From assembly GCA_017556595.1 (NCBI GenBank), contig JAFYML010000209.1, forward strand, positions 1 through 10,849: a DNA stretch of 10,849 nucleotides. The letters run 5' to 3'. The notes beneath the pieces were generated by a model. It did not search any database. It worked only from the letters and a program-made list of their open reading frames with translations, and had not been told where the DNA came from. The stretch comes from Bacteroides sp. (GTDB lineage: Bacteria > Bacteroidota > Bacteroidia > Bacteroidales > Bacteroidaceae). Below, in pieces: positions 1 through 6,995 of this stretch. The position numbers were made by a program, and so were the translations under genes. Numbering within the stretch: position 1 is the stretch's first letter; every line of letters begins with the position of its first letter.

Positions 1-2
1 GA

Positions 3-443
3 AAGAAAATTGTTCCTTTCTGTACATTTGGTAGCGGCGGCCTTGTAGAGAGTACTAAAAATATTCGTGAACTTCTTCCGCAAGCTAATGTTGCTGAAGG
101 TTATGGTGTGCGTACAGCTCGTGTAGCTGCTATTCCCGAAGAGGTAAATCGTTTCTTGGTGTTGAACGGATATATTGATGGCGAAGTAGAAACTTATGCC
201 GACTATTCAGAACAAGTGCTTGTAACAGAGGAAACAGCTGCTATCTTTAACGAAGCTTGCTCAAGCTATCAATTCCCATTAGGTACACCTACAACTGTAG
301 GTGCTCGCCAAACATCGAAAGGAATGGATTATCGTTTCGTTGCTACCTCGTCAACTCCTGATGGTACTACTTCGGAAAGTGTTATATTAGTGACGGTACA
401 AGATGGTCAGAAACCCGAATTTACACAAGTGATTCGCAATTAA
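3..443 (+). CDS. Flavodoxin-like protein with extra C-terminal domain (3' end only)
   Basis: The reading frame is open from the left edge, so the start and the FMN phosphate-binding loop lie outside the window; 146 residues are visible. The first ~40 residues contain a Cys-Thr-Phe-Gly-Ser-Gly-Gly turn followed by a helix (roughly STKNIRELLP) and a GYGVR strand. This looks like the last beta-strand/helix of a flavodoxin fold, in the flavodoxin_4-like group common in Bacteroidetes. Such proteins bind FMN and act as cytosolic electron carriers or quinone/disulfide-type reductases. About 90-100 further residues follow, rich in Thr/Ser/Val with alternating beta-like patterning, which a plain flavodoxin does not have; I do not recognise this part. 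No hairpin terminator is evident after the stop; the next gene (tRNA) has its own promoter. The flavodoxin assignment is moderately sure because only the end is visible. Confidence 0.6.
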   Translation, partial: KKIVPFCTFGSGGLVESTKNIRELLPQANVAEGYGVRTARVAAIPEEVNRFLVLNGYIDGEVETYADYSEQVLVTEETAAIFNEACSSYQFPLGTPTTVGARQTSKGMDYRFVATSSTPDGTTSESVILVTVQDGQKPEFTQVIRN

Positions 444-466
444 GAAAACTTTTTCATAAAGATTGC

Positions 467-496
467 TTGCAGATTTCATAAAAATGCCTACCTTTG
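467..496 (+). promoter_or_regulatory. Bacteroidetes-type promoter of the tRNA-Arg gene
   Basis: TACCTTTG at 489-496 matches the Bacteroidetes -7 consensus TAnnTTTG exactly. A TTG at 467-469 lies 19 bp upstream, where the -33 element is expected. Transcription would start near 503, about 10 nt before the mature tRNA 5' end at 514. Confidence 0.6.
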
Positions 497-513
497 CAGC
501 GATTTTTAAGGAT

Positions 514-587
<74 letters not shown>

Positions 588-590
588 CTG

Positions 591-618
591 AGCGGTTACT
601 TCGGTAGCCGCTTTTTTT
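591..618 (+). terminator. Rho-independent terminator of tRNA-Arg
   Basis: A 9-bp stem (AGCGGTTAC, 591-599, with GTAGCCGCT, 604-612, one G-T pair) closes on a TTCG tetraloop. It is followed by an uninterrupted T run (612-618). It starts three bases after the tRNA 3' end. Confidence 0.9.
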
Positions 619-671
619 ATGCCTTATGTGAGGCATTTTCAATCAATTAATATTAAAAAGTAGAAAAATCC

Positions 672-704
672 TATCGAATATCTCGATAAATTGTTGTATC
701 TTTG
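672..704 (+). promoter_or_regulatory. rpoD promoter with overlapping palindrome
   Basis: TATCTTTG at 697-704 is a perfect match to TAnnTTTG and would start transcription around 710, leaving a leader of about 18 nt. No good -33 TTTG is visible. Instead the perfect inverted repeat TATCGA-N5-TCGATA (672-677/683-688) covers the place where the -33 box should be. The palindrome could be an operator or activator site; that is inference. Confidence 0.6.
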
Positions 705-727
705 CAACCTAATCTGTATAAATAGGA

Positions 728-1588
728 ATGAGACAGCTAAAAATTACAAAAAGTATTACCAATAGAGAAAGTGCTTCGCTTGATAAGTACTTGCAAGAAA
801 TTGGTCGTGAAGATTTGATTACGGTAGAGGAAGAGGTAGAGTTGGCGCAACGTATCCGCAAGGGTGATAGAATAGCGTTGGAAAAGTTGACACGTGCCAA
901 TCTTCGTTTCGTAGTATCTGTGGCCAAACAATATCAAAATCAAGGGTTAAGTTTGCCTGACTTGATTAACGAAGGTAACTTAGGCTTGATTAAAGCAGCT
1001 GAAAAATTTGATGAAACACGCGGTTTTAAGTTTATTAGTTATGCCGTATGGTGGATTCGCCAATCTATTCTTCAAGCTTTGGCTGAGCAATCGCGTATTG
1101 TGCGTTTGCCTTTGAATCAAGTTGGCTCATTGAATAAAATCAGTAAAGCATTTTCAAAATTTGAACAAGAAAATGAACGCCGTCCATCTCCAGAAGAATT
1201 GGCCGATGAGTTGGATATTCCAGTAGATAAGATTTCGGATACGTTGAAAGTATCGGGTCGTCACATCTCGGTAGATGCTCCTTTTGTGGAAGGCGAAGAT
1301 AATAGCTTGTTGGATGTATTGATTAACGACGATTCTCCAATGGCCGACCGTACATTGGTAAACGAATCGCTTGCGCGCGAAATTGATCGTGCACTCTCTA
1401 CATTGACCGAACGCGAAAAAGAAATCATCCAAATGTTCTTCGGTATCGGCCAACAAGAAATGACACTCGAAGAGATTGGCGATAAGTTTGGTTTAACACG
1501 CGAACGTGTACGCCAAATCAAGGAAAAGGCTATTCGCCGCTTGCGTCAAAGCAATCGTAGCAAGTTGCTCAAATCATATTTAGGATAA
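728..1588 (+). CDS. rpoD: Primary (housekeeping) sigma factor RpoD/SigA
   Basis: The 286-residue sigma-70 factor directs RNA polymerase to housekeeping promoters. Region 1.2 lies at about residues 16-48. Region 2 is at about 49-119 and includes the core-binding segment ([29 protein letters not shown]) and the -10-recognition helix around [15 protein letters not shown]. Region 3 is at about 128-204. Region 4 is at about 215-275, with the helix-turn-helix [19 protein letters not shown] near 246-264. It lacks the long acidic region 1.1 and the non-conserved insertion of proteobacterial RpoD, and about 290 aa is the usual length for the Bacteroidetes primary sigma (SigA of Bacteroides). The ATG at 728 follows a TATCTTTG promoter and aligns with the family's [11 protein letters not shown] start. 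There is no Shine-Dalgarno, as is normal in this phylum. A small exported-protein gene follows after 20 bp. Confidence 0.96.
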   Translation: MRQLKITKSITNRESASLDKYLQEIGREDLITVEEEVELAQRIRKGDRIALEKLTRANLRFVVSVAKQYQNQGLSLPDLINEGNLGLIKAAEKFDETRGFKFISYAVWWIRQSILQALAEQSRIVRLPLNQVGSLNKISKAFSKFEQENERRPSPEELADELDIPVDKISDTLKVSGRHISVDAPFVEGEDNSLLDVLINDDSPMADRTLVNESLAREIDRALSTLTEREKEIIQMFFGIGQQEMTLEEIGDKFGLTRERVRQIKEKAIRRLRQSNRSKLLKSYLG

Positions 1589-1608
1589 ACGCAGAAAACA
1601 CATTCACT

Positions 1609-2013
1609 ATGAAACAATTGCGTTCACTATTAGTCTTGATGTTGATGTTTATACTCTGCACAGGCTTCATAGGCAAGAAAAACGATAAAGAGAAGGCTGT
1701 TTATGCCTTTGGCGTAGCTGCATCGTTCAGCGACACATTGGTTTATTATACCGATATCCAACTCTTGGATAGCGTGCAATTGGATAAAAACAAATTCTTG
1801 CCTAAACGTCAAGAGTATAGCCGTCAATTGAAGGAGTATGTGCAATATCAATTGGTGCACGATAACTACACCACTATGATTTACTTCTCGGACAAGAAAG
1901 AGAAGTTGCAAAAGCGTTTCGATAAAACGTTAAAAAAGTATCAAAAAGACACTATATTCTCTTTGCACCTTATTCCAACTGCCGACTTCAAGTTTAAGAA
2001 GCCGCAAGAATAA
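1609..2013 (+). CDS. Small exported protein of unknown function
   Basis: This 134-aa protein has a signal-peptide-like N terminus (MKQLR then a hydrophobic stretch, residues 6-21). Cys17 sits near the end of the hydrophobic core but follows Leu, which fits a lipobox poorly, so lipidation is doubtful. The mature part is rich in Lys/Tyr and mixed alpha/beta, with VAASFSDTLVYYTDIQLLDS at about 36-55 and a basic amphipathic stretch at 96-113. I know of no enzyme motif in it; it resembles the small conserved hypothetical proteins of Bacteroidales. It lies 20 bp after rpoD on the same strand with no promoter or terminator visible between, so co-transcription with rpoD is likely. The C11 peptidase gene follows after 25 bp. 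Function unknown. Confidence 0.8.
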   Translation: MKQLRSLLVLMLMFILCTGFIGKKNDKEKAVYAFGVAASFSDTLVYYTDIQLLDSVQLDKNKFLPKRQEYSRQLKEYVQYQLVHDNYTTMIYFSDKKEKLQKRFDKTLKKYQKDTIFSLHLIPTADFKFKKPQE

Positions 2014-2038
2014 CTCCAACACTAAACAGTTGTAGGCA

Positions 2039-3235
2039 ATGAAGAAGTTACTAAAAACGCTATTCTTTAGCTTGTCGTTTTTGTGCATTGCATGTGGTGG
2101 CGAAGACGAACCTACACCGCCTGCAAAGAAGCAACCTCAGCGCACGGTGCTTGCCTACATTGTGTCGGACAACTCGTTGAATTCTTTCTCGGATAGCGAT
2201 ATCAACGAAATGCTCGAAGGTATAAAGAGCGTCGATACCGAAGTAAACAACCTTCTTGTCTATGTTGATGGAAACTCAACTCCTGTGCTTTATAGCATCA
2301 CTAAGGATAAGAAAGGCAACGCCACCAAAGAGATAATTCGCGAATACGAAGAGCAAGTATCCACTTTGCCTCAAGTAATGAGCGAGGTATGCACAAAAGT
2401 CTTTACCGACTATCCCGCTAAAAGCTATGGTCTTATCTATTGGTCGCATGGAGAAGGATGGAAACCTATGCCGTTGCCTACCACTCGTTGGATAGGACAA
2501 GACAAGGGTGGGGAATCTACCGACTATACTAACATCGACGAATTAAAGAGTGTGCTTGCATCGGTACCTCACCTCGACTTTCTTCTTTTCGATGCTTGTC
2601 TCATGATGTCCATCGAAGTTGCTTATGAACTTCGTAATGAAGTAGATTACATCGTTGCTTCTCCCACCGAAATTCCTGGTCCCGGAGCGCCTTACGATGT
2701 TATTGTACCCGCTATGTTCAACGAAGAGATACCCTCTATTGCAATAGCTAAAACTTACTACAACGCCTATAATGCCATATACGACGATGGCAAAGGAAAT
2801 AGCGATAGTCATTGGACGGCAGGAGTATCCATTGGCGTATTGCAAACGGCTGCTCTTAAAACGTTTGCTACCATTACTAGTCGTGCGTTGAGTAAAGCAA
2901 ATAATATAAACCTATCTGCTATCAAAAGCACTATATTCGATTACGACCAACGCTCTAAATCATCAAGTAGCCGAATAGGCTATTACGATATGAAGCAAAT
3001 GATGCAAGCGATTTGTACTCCCGATGAATTTGAAAATTGGGAAATGGCTTTTAGAGACGTTATGGTATATTATCAAACCACTCCATTAAACTTCTCAATC
3101 TATTCAGGCATGTTCTCAATGGGAGGTACTTGCGGTTTGTCACATTATCTACCTACCGGCAATCAATCGTTGAATGCCGCTTATGCCTCTACTGAGTGGT
3201 ACGATGCCGCTTCGCTCGCTTCTTGGGGATGGTAA
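2039..3235 (+). CDS. Clostripain-family (C11) cysteine peptidase, lipoprotein
   Basis: This 398-aa protein has a lipoprotein signal ending in LCIAC-GG (lipidated Cys19), so it is probably anchored in the outer membrane. The caspase-like clan CD fold is supported by the strand RTVLAYIVSDNSLN (35-48), the catalytic His137 in IYWSHGEGW, and the catalytic Cys187 in LLFDACLMMSIEVAYEL. Residues VASPTEIPGPGAPYD (207-220) form the usual segment after the nucleophile. Characterised members (clostripain, Bacteroides fragipain) cut after Arg or Lys and self-activate; no obvious Arg/Lys-rich autocleavage loop between His and Cys is seen apart from K142, R150 and K156. The C-terminal part (about 225-398) is the helical extension typical of the family. 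It lies 25 bp behind the 134-aa gene and may belong to the rpoD transcript. No terminator is seen after it. The physiological substrate is unknown. Confidence 0.88.
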   Translation: MKKLLKTLFFSLSFLCIACGGEDEPTPPAKKQPQRTVLAYIVSDNSLNSFSDSDINEMLEGIKSVDTEVNNLLVYVDGNSTPVLYSITKDKKGNATKEIIREYEEQVSTLPQVMSEVCTKVFTDYPAKSYGLIYWSHGEGWKPMPLPTTRWIGQDKGGESTDYTNIDELKSVLASVPHLDFLLFDACLMMSIEVAYELRNEVDYIVASPTEIPGPGAPYDVIVPAMFNEEIPSIAIAKTYYNAYNAIYDDGKGNSDSHWTAGVSIGVLQTAALKTFATITSRALSKANNINLSAIKSTIFDYDQRSKSSSSRIGYYDMKQMMQAICTPDEFENWEMAFRDVMVYYQTTPLNFSIYSGMFSMGGTCGLSHYLPTGNQSLNAAYASTEWYDAASLASWGW

Positions 3236-3275
3236 ACAAGAAAAGCGTTAAACAAAATTCGTACGATATTGGTTA

Positions 3276-3303
3276 TTGTTTTTGGATTTTGTTTTTATCT
3301 TTG
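3276..3303 (+). promoter_or_regulatory. Bacteroidetes-type promoter of the deaminase gene
   Basis: TATCTTTG at 3296-3303 matches the -7 consensus, and a TTG at 3276-3278 may serve as -33 (spacing 17 bp, slightly short). The predicted start near 3310 leaves about 20 nt before the ATG at 3330, so the deaminase is likely transcribed separately from the C11 gene. Confidence 0.6.
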
Positions 3304-3329
3304 CGGTATAATCTTAATTCCCAACGAAC

Positions 3330-3797
3330 ATGGAAGCAACAAACAAATTTATGCAACTCGCCATCGATGAAGCGCGCAAGGGTATTGAGCAACAACATGG
3401 TGGACCTTTTGGTTCAGTAGTGGTAAAAGATGGCAAGGTGATTGGTAAAGGACATAATTGTGTGCTGAAGAATAATGATCCTACGTGTCACGGCGAGGTA
3501 GCTGCTATCCGCGATGCATGTACCAACATCGGTAGTTTTGATTTGAGTGGATGCGAAATTTATACCACAGGCGAACCATGTCATATGTGTTTATGTGCGT
3601 GTATGTGGGCAAATATTTCGAAGATTTATTATGGTTGTACCATCGACGATAATGGTGAGATTGGTTTCCGCGATGATAAATTTGATGATTTGTTTGGTGG
3701 ACGTGATAAACTTACCGAATACATGAGCGAAATAGATAGAGAGGCGTGCTTAGCGCTGTTCGAAGAGTATAAGCAGATGTCGCACGAAACGTATTAA
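3330..3797 (+). CDS. Guanine deaminase-like nucleoside/nucleobase deaminase
   Basis: This 155-aa cytosolic enzyme belongs to the zinc-dependent cytidine deaminase superfamily. The zinc site is complete: His54 with the proton-shuttling Glu56 in PTCHGEVAAIRDAC, and Cys84/Cys87 in TTGEPCHMC. GGPFG (24-28), the substrate-side Asn43, the NDPT segment and the 155-residue length match Bacillus GuaD-type guanine deaminase. So does the tail ending in an aromatic residue (HETY), which in that family reaches over the partner subunit's active site. The likely reaction is guanine to xanthine plus ammonia, in purine salvage or nitrogen scavenging. It could instead be another purine or pterin deaminase of the same fold; tRNA adenosine deaminase TadA is less likely given the motifs and tail. 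The ATG at 3330 lies about 20 nt behind its own predicted transcription start, and the gene ends at a strong terminator. Confidence 0.82.
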   Translation: MEATNKFMQLAIDEARKGIEQQHGGPFGSVVVKDGKVIGKGHNCVLKNNDPTCHGEVAAIRDACTNIGSFDLSGCEIYTTGEPCHMCLCACMWANISKIYYGCTIDDNGEIGFRDDKFDDLFGGRDKLTEYMSEIDREACLALFEEYKQMSHETY

Positions 3798-3832
3798 CGC
3801 CTTGCATTTTCTATCTTCTAATAAACCAAATA

Positions 3833-3864
3833 AAAAAGGTGCGCCAATATTGACGCACCTTTTT
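3833..3864. terminator. Bidirectional terminator between convergent genes
   Basis: AAAAAGGTGCG (3833-3843) is perfectly complementary to CGCACCTTTTT (3854-3864) around a 10-nt loop. The arms carry A and T runs, so the hairpin has a U-tract in either direction. It can end both the deaminase transcript (+) and the C10/fimbrillin-like transcript (-), which converge here. Confidence 0.88.
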
Positions 3865-3884
3865 ATATTATATAGGTAAAGTTC

Positions 3885-5027
3885 TTAGAACTTAGATAAG
3901 TCAATTTCTGTAACACCAGAGAGACTTTCCATCGTTACCTCTTGTGCACCCCAGCTTTCAATAGCAATGGTGTGTGTGCCTTCTTCTGCGTAGGTGTGCG
4001 ATGCTTTGCTCTTGTAGTCTTCGCTTTGACCGTCGCCCCAATAGATTTTACCAAACATGCCGTCTGATCCACCCACAACAGGAACATTCATCTTTTTGTT
4101 AGTGTGTGTCACTTGCAATGCACTAAGCTCGCGCTCAGGCATATCGTCGCTATCAGCATTGAGCGATACAACGTCTGTCAATTCGGGGAATACAATCAAA
4201 TCGCGTTCGGTAAGTGCCATGCGGAAGAGGTATTTAGTACCGCCCGATACCGATTGCTTAGGCAAGGTAGCAGTATATTCTTTTCCATCCACCTTGATAG
4301 TGATTTGATAGTTACTACCGTTAGAGTTGCTAGGGATGACGAACATCGCTGGGATATTGCTTGTAAAACCGCCAGCTTGCAATGTTTCGTTGAAGCTCTT
4401 AGCATATTCGCCCTTTGCTGTACCCGAGATAGTACCGGTACCTACATTCAAGTTTCCTTCGGTAAAGAATCCATCGCCCGAAAGTTTTACTTCTTGCAAC
4501 TTACCATTTCCTGTATAACCTTTCTTGTCGATATTGAATGCAAATACACTCATTGCATGGTGCATGGTAACACTTGCTGTAGGAAATGCTTTGCTAACAG
4601 TTGCTGTTCCGTTCGAGTATAGGTAGTCGATTTGATTGGCTACGCTTACAGGAATAGCCGATGCACTTGTGTTGCTGCTGCTATAAGGATATACAGCTTG
4701 GAACGATGCATTTACACCAGCGGTAAGTTCGATAGATGGACTTGCTGTCCACAAATCATTGCTACAAATAGCTTTCGACATGATTGTATTAGTGCTATTG
4801 TTTGAGAAGGTTACGAAGATGCTCATTTGCGAACCATTCTTCAACTCGGTAAGCACTTCAGGTAAAGCGCGTGTTTGTACAGTTGTAGTAAACGACAACT
4901 CGGTAATCTTTGGCTTTGCAGGTTCTGATGGTTGTGATGGATCGTCCAAATCATCGTTTTCGCTACCACCACAAGCTGTAAATGTCAACGCCAACAAGGG
5001 GAATAAGTAGTATATAAATCTTTTCAT
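3885..5027 (-). CDS. Fimbrillin-like surface lipoprotein with C-terminal PKD-like segment
   Basis: This 380-aa lipoprotein has a signal peptide ending in TFTAC-GG (Cys19), followed by an acidic Ser/Pro/Asp linker (21-40). Residues about 41-275 fit the Mfa1/FimA-like fimbrillin family of Bacteroidales. The fit rests on the opening ELSFTTTVQTRA, a beta-rich Ser/Thr body with YPYSSS (113-118), the characteristic HHAMSVFAFNID strand (156-167), and a closing KYLFRMALTERDLIVFP segment. Members are fimbrial subunits or surface adhesins. Residues about 300-380 are different: GKIYWGDG (326-333) and SHTYAEEGTHTIAIESWG (343-360) resemble a PKD-like beta-sandwich, and the final residues (LSGVTEIDLSKF) resemble the start of a BspA-type leucine-rich repeat. 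Its gene lies 20 bp downstream of the C10 protease gene on the same strand, so they are probably one operon. Adhesin, fimbrial tip or protease partner are all possible. Confidence 0.75.
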   Translation of the reverse strand: MKRFIYYLFPLLALTFTACGGSENDDLDDPSQPSEPAKPKITELSFTTTVQTRALPEVLTELKNGSQMSIFVTFSNNSTNTIMSKAICSNDLWTASPSIELTAGVNASFQAVYPYSSSNTSASAIPVSVANQIDYLYSNGTATVSKAFPTASVTMHHAMSVFAFNIDKKGYTGNGKLQEVKLSGDGFFTEGNLNVGTGTISGTAKGEYAKSFNETLQAGGFTSNIPAMFVIPSNSNGSNYQITIKVDGKEYTATLPKQSVSGGTKYLFRMALTERDLIVFPELTDVVSLNADSDDMPERELSALQVTHTNKKMNVPVVGGSDGMFGKIYWGDGQSEDYKSKASHTYAEEGTHTIAIESWGAQEVTMESLSGVTEIDLSKF

Positions 5028-5047
5028 GATGTTTCTTGTGTTAAGGG

Positions 5048-6883
5048 TTATTCATTCTCTCCGATAATAAGCGATACGCTCATCGAAGTGTATTCGTCTT
5101 TCACAATTTGCAATTGGTAGGTACCGGCAGCAAGTGCTTTTGTATCAATGCTGATGATACCTGTTTCGTCGGTTACACCTTGTGTCGCTTCTACGCCATC
5201 GGCTGTTTTTAGCGAATAGTTGATGTCGGGAAGGGTAGTGATGGTGATTACCTTATCTGCTTTGCTATAAGTAAACTTAGAGTTGTTTTCCAAGCTTGTA
5301 TCTAGCTCTTTCACTACAATCATGTCGATGGTTTGCTTGTTTCTATCTCCATACATACGTTTCCACTCGGTAGTATTATTATTGTGATAGCTTGCTGCAA
5401 TGTAGTCGAGCGGTTGAATCTTAGTAGTGATTTCGCAAGGTACGGCAGAAATACCTCTACCATAGAGAACTTCCAAGTTTTCGATTTCCATTTCTGGTGA
5501 GATGTGTTCTTTCAAATTACCATCTTTGTCGAAGAGTGAAAGAATGGCTACACCATTAAATGTACTACTACCTACATTATAAACAAAACCGAATTGAATG
5601 TTGAATGGAGTGTTCTCCTTAAACTCTTTGGTATCAGCTTTCAAGCCATAGAATCTATCGCCATCGGTGCTATTACCAGCTAGCAATGTAAGCAATTCGT
5701 AGGGCTCGCTATTTTCTGTATAGGGTTGGAAACCGAAGATAGCATCTTGATACTTAACAAATCCACCACCGGTGCTACCACCAGAGCCTTGAGTTTGTGG
5801 GTCGAGTGATGAAATCAAGAAGTATCCATTGCTTCTTCCGCTCCATCCCCAGTTTACACTGAAGTAGTTGTCATCAGTATAACCATCGAAAACAAATTCG
5901 TGACCGCCGGAATTGCTTTGTCCACCATATAAAATAGGACGATTAGCATCGATTTCGGCTTGCAACATTCTAATCCATTGTTCGGCTTTGATCCAATCGC
6001 TTTGAATGTATGCAGCGTTTGGATCGTATTGCATATAGGTAGCTGCCGCAGGAATAATGTCTTGTGCAAATGCACCCGAGCTTCCGTGACCATCCACGTT
6101 GTACTGCATCTCTATCATGATGCCGCAATCGTACATCAATTGCGCTACGGCGTCGCCTTCTTCGTCGGTATATTTACCATTTGTATACTCCATCAACATC
6201 TTGTCCCACAAATATTCATGACCAAGTTGGTGTCCAGGAACGGAGAATGTGTTGTTTGATGCGGTTTTATAAGAATAATCAGGCAATGTACCAATACCCT
6301 TTGGAGGCCATTCGTGATATTTCATTACGATAGCTGTAGCTGTAGCAGCACATCCAACAGCTGCTTTTACGCCTTCCACTTCGGGAGTTAGTTTATTGTA
6401 TGGAGTGTCTTGGTCCCACTTAGCGGTAGTTAGTTGCTTCACTACGTTACCTACCTCGGCGCGTGTTTCCCAAGCCGAACGTGTAGCGGCGGTAGCTTTT
6501 ATTCCTGCTTTGCGTGCTTTTAAAATATCATTGCGATATGTCTGCATCCATTTCTTCAAGTTTGGCACCATATTTTCGGTCTCGAAGGTGTTGGTATGTG
6601 AATAACCAATGATAGGCATCGCTACATCGTCACCGGCTACGATAACAAAACCAGGAGCATCTGTGCGATTGAATACATAGAATGCAGGTTCTTCGTTGCT
6701 TCGTGTAGTGGCATCTTCTCCGTCCCACACCAATTGCAATTGTGGGGAAGCGTTTCTTGTTTGCGCATTGACTTTAAAGAAGTCTGCTGCTAATTCTTGT
6801 GCTTGACCGACAGGGATATTGTCTGCCAATAACCATGAAGGCAACAAGGCACAAAGGAATAATAGTAAAGGTCTTAAATTCAT
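5048..6883 (-). CDS. Secreted C10-family (streptopain/interpain-type) cysteine protease
   Basis: This 611-aa protein has a Sec signal peptide (1-20, cleavage after LLA). It is followed by an inhibitory propeptide, about 21-141, with the typical PAFYVFNR and GFVIVAGDD strands. The papain-like catalytic domain runs from about 142 to 386. The nucleophile is Cys178 in VGCAATATA, the general base is His328 in SGGHEFVFDGY, and Asn344/Trp345 lie in SVNWGWSG; all match SpeB and Prevotella interpain. A region of about 215 residues (390-611) follows with predicted beta structure. Its last ~75 residues (TDETGIISIDTKALAAGTYQ, ending in a beta strand) loosely resemble a type IX secretion sorting domain, but the basic C terminus usual there is missing. 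The enzyme is expected to be exported as a zymogen and degrade host or dietary protein. It is the first gene of a two-gene operon and diverges from fkp. Confidence 0.92.
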   Translation of the reverse strand: MNLRPLLLFLCALLPSWLLADNIPVGQAQELAADFFKVNAQTRNASPQLQLVWDGEDATTRSNEEPAFYVFNRTDAPGFVIVAGDDVAMPIIGYSHTNTFETENMVPNLKKWMQTYRNDILKARKAGIKATAATRSAWETRAEVGNVVKQLTTAKWDQDTPYNKLTPEVEGVKAAVGCAATATAIVMKYHEWPPKGIGTLPDYSYKTASNNTFSVPGHQLGHEYLWDKMLMEYTNGKYTDEEGDAVAQLMYDCGIMIEMQYNVDGHGSSGAFAQDIIPAAATYMQYDPNAAYIQSDWIKAEQWIRMLQAEIDANRPILYGGQSNSGGHEFVFDGYTDDNYFSVNWGWSGRSNGYFLISSLDPQTQGSGGSTGGGFVKYQDAIFGFQPYTENSEPYELLTLLAGNSTDGDRFYGLKADTKEFKENTPFNIQFGFVYNVGSSTFNGVAILSLFDKDGNLKEHISPEMEIENLEVLYGRGISAVPCEITTKIQPLDYIAASYHNNNTTEWKRMYGDRNKQTIDMIVVKELDTSLENNSKFTYSKADKVITITTLPDINYSLKTADGVEATQGVTDETGIISIDTKALAAGTYQLQIVKDEYTSMSVSLIIGENE

Positions 6884-6914
6884 AATTTATTAGATTATTA
6901 GTGTATAATTGGTG

Positions 6915-6922
6915 CAAAAATA
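6915..6922 (-). promoter_or_regulatory. -7 element of the C10 protease operon promoter
   Basis: On the minus strand this reads TATTTTTG, matching TAnnTTTG. It lies 31 bp before the ATG at 6883, so the leader would be about 25 nt. No convincing -33 TTTG is visible upstream. Confidence 0.5.
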
Positions 6923-6955
6923 GCATTTTTTTTATTTTAATCGCATAATTTTTCT

Positions 6956-6963
6956 TTAATTTG
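6956..6963 (+). promoter_or_regulatory. Possible -7 element for fkp
   Basis: TTAATTTG differs from TAnnTTTG at one position and sits in the very AT-rich divergent intergenic stretch. Transcription would start around 6970, which would make an ATG at 6972 leaderless and favours the start at 6996. Weak evidence. Confidence 0.3.
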
Positions 6964-6995
6964 TAACCCAAATGCATAATTACGAAAAAATCAAC

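Noticed and set aside
3196..3420. Plus-strand frame bridging the C11 and deaminase genes
   Set aside because: It overlaps both genes in another frame, runs through the deaminase promoter, and encodes nothing recognisable.
3844..3853. CAATATTG palindrome in the intergenic region as a possible operator
   Set aside because: It is the loop of the bidirectional terminator hairpin between convergent gene ends, where an operator would be pointless.
4104..4622. Plus-strand open frame of 172 codons
   Set aside because: It lies wholly inside the minus-strand fimbrillin-like lipoprotein gene and has a low-complexity, Cys-rich composition typical of an antisense shadow.
5048..5280. Type IX secretion sorting domain at the C10 protease C terminus
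   Set aside because: The beta-strand pattern and the AAGTYQLQI segment are suggestive, but the usual basic ending is absent, so I do not call it as a feature.
6972..6995. Upstream ATG giving an eight-residue longer Fkp
   Set aside because: The start at 6996 aligns with the Bacteroides Fkp N terminus and leaves room for a leader. The longer form cannot be fully excluded.
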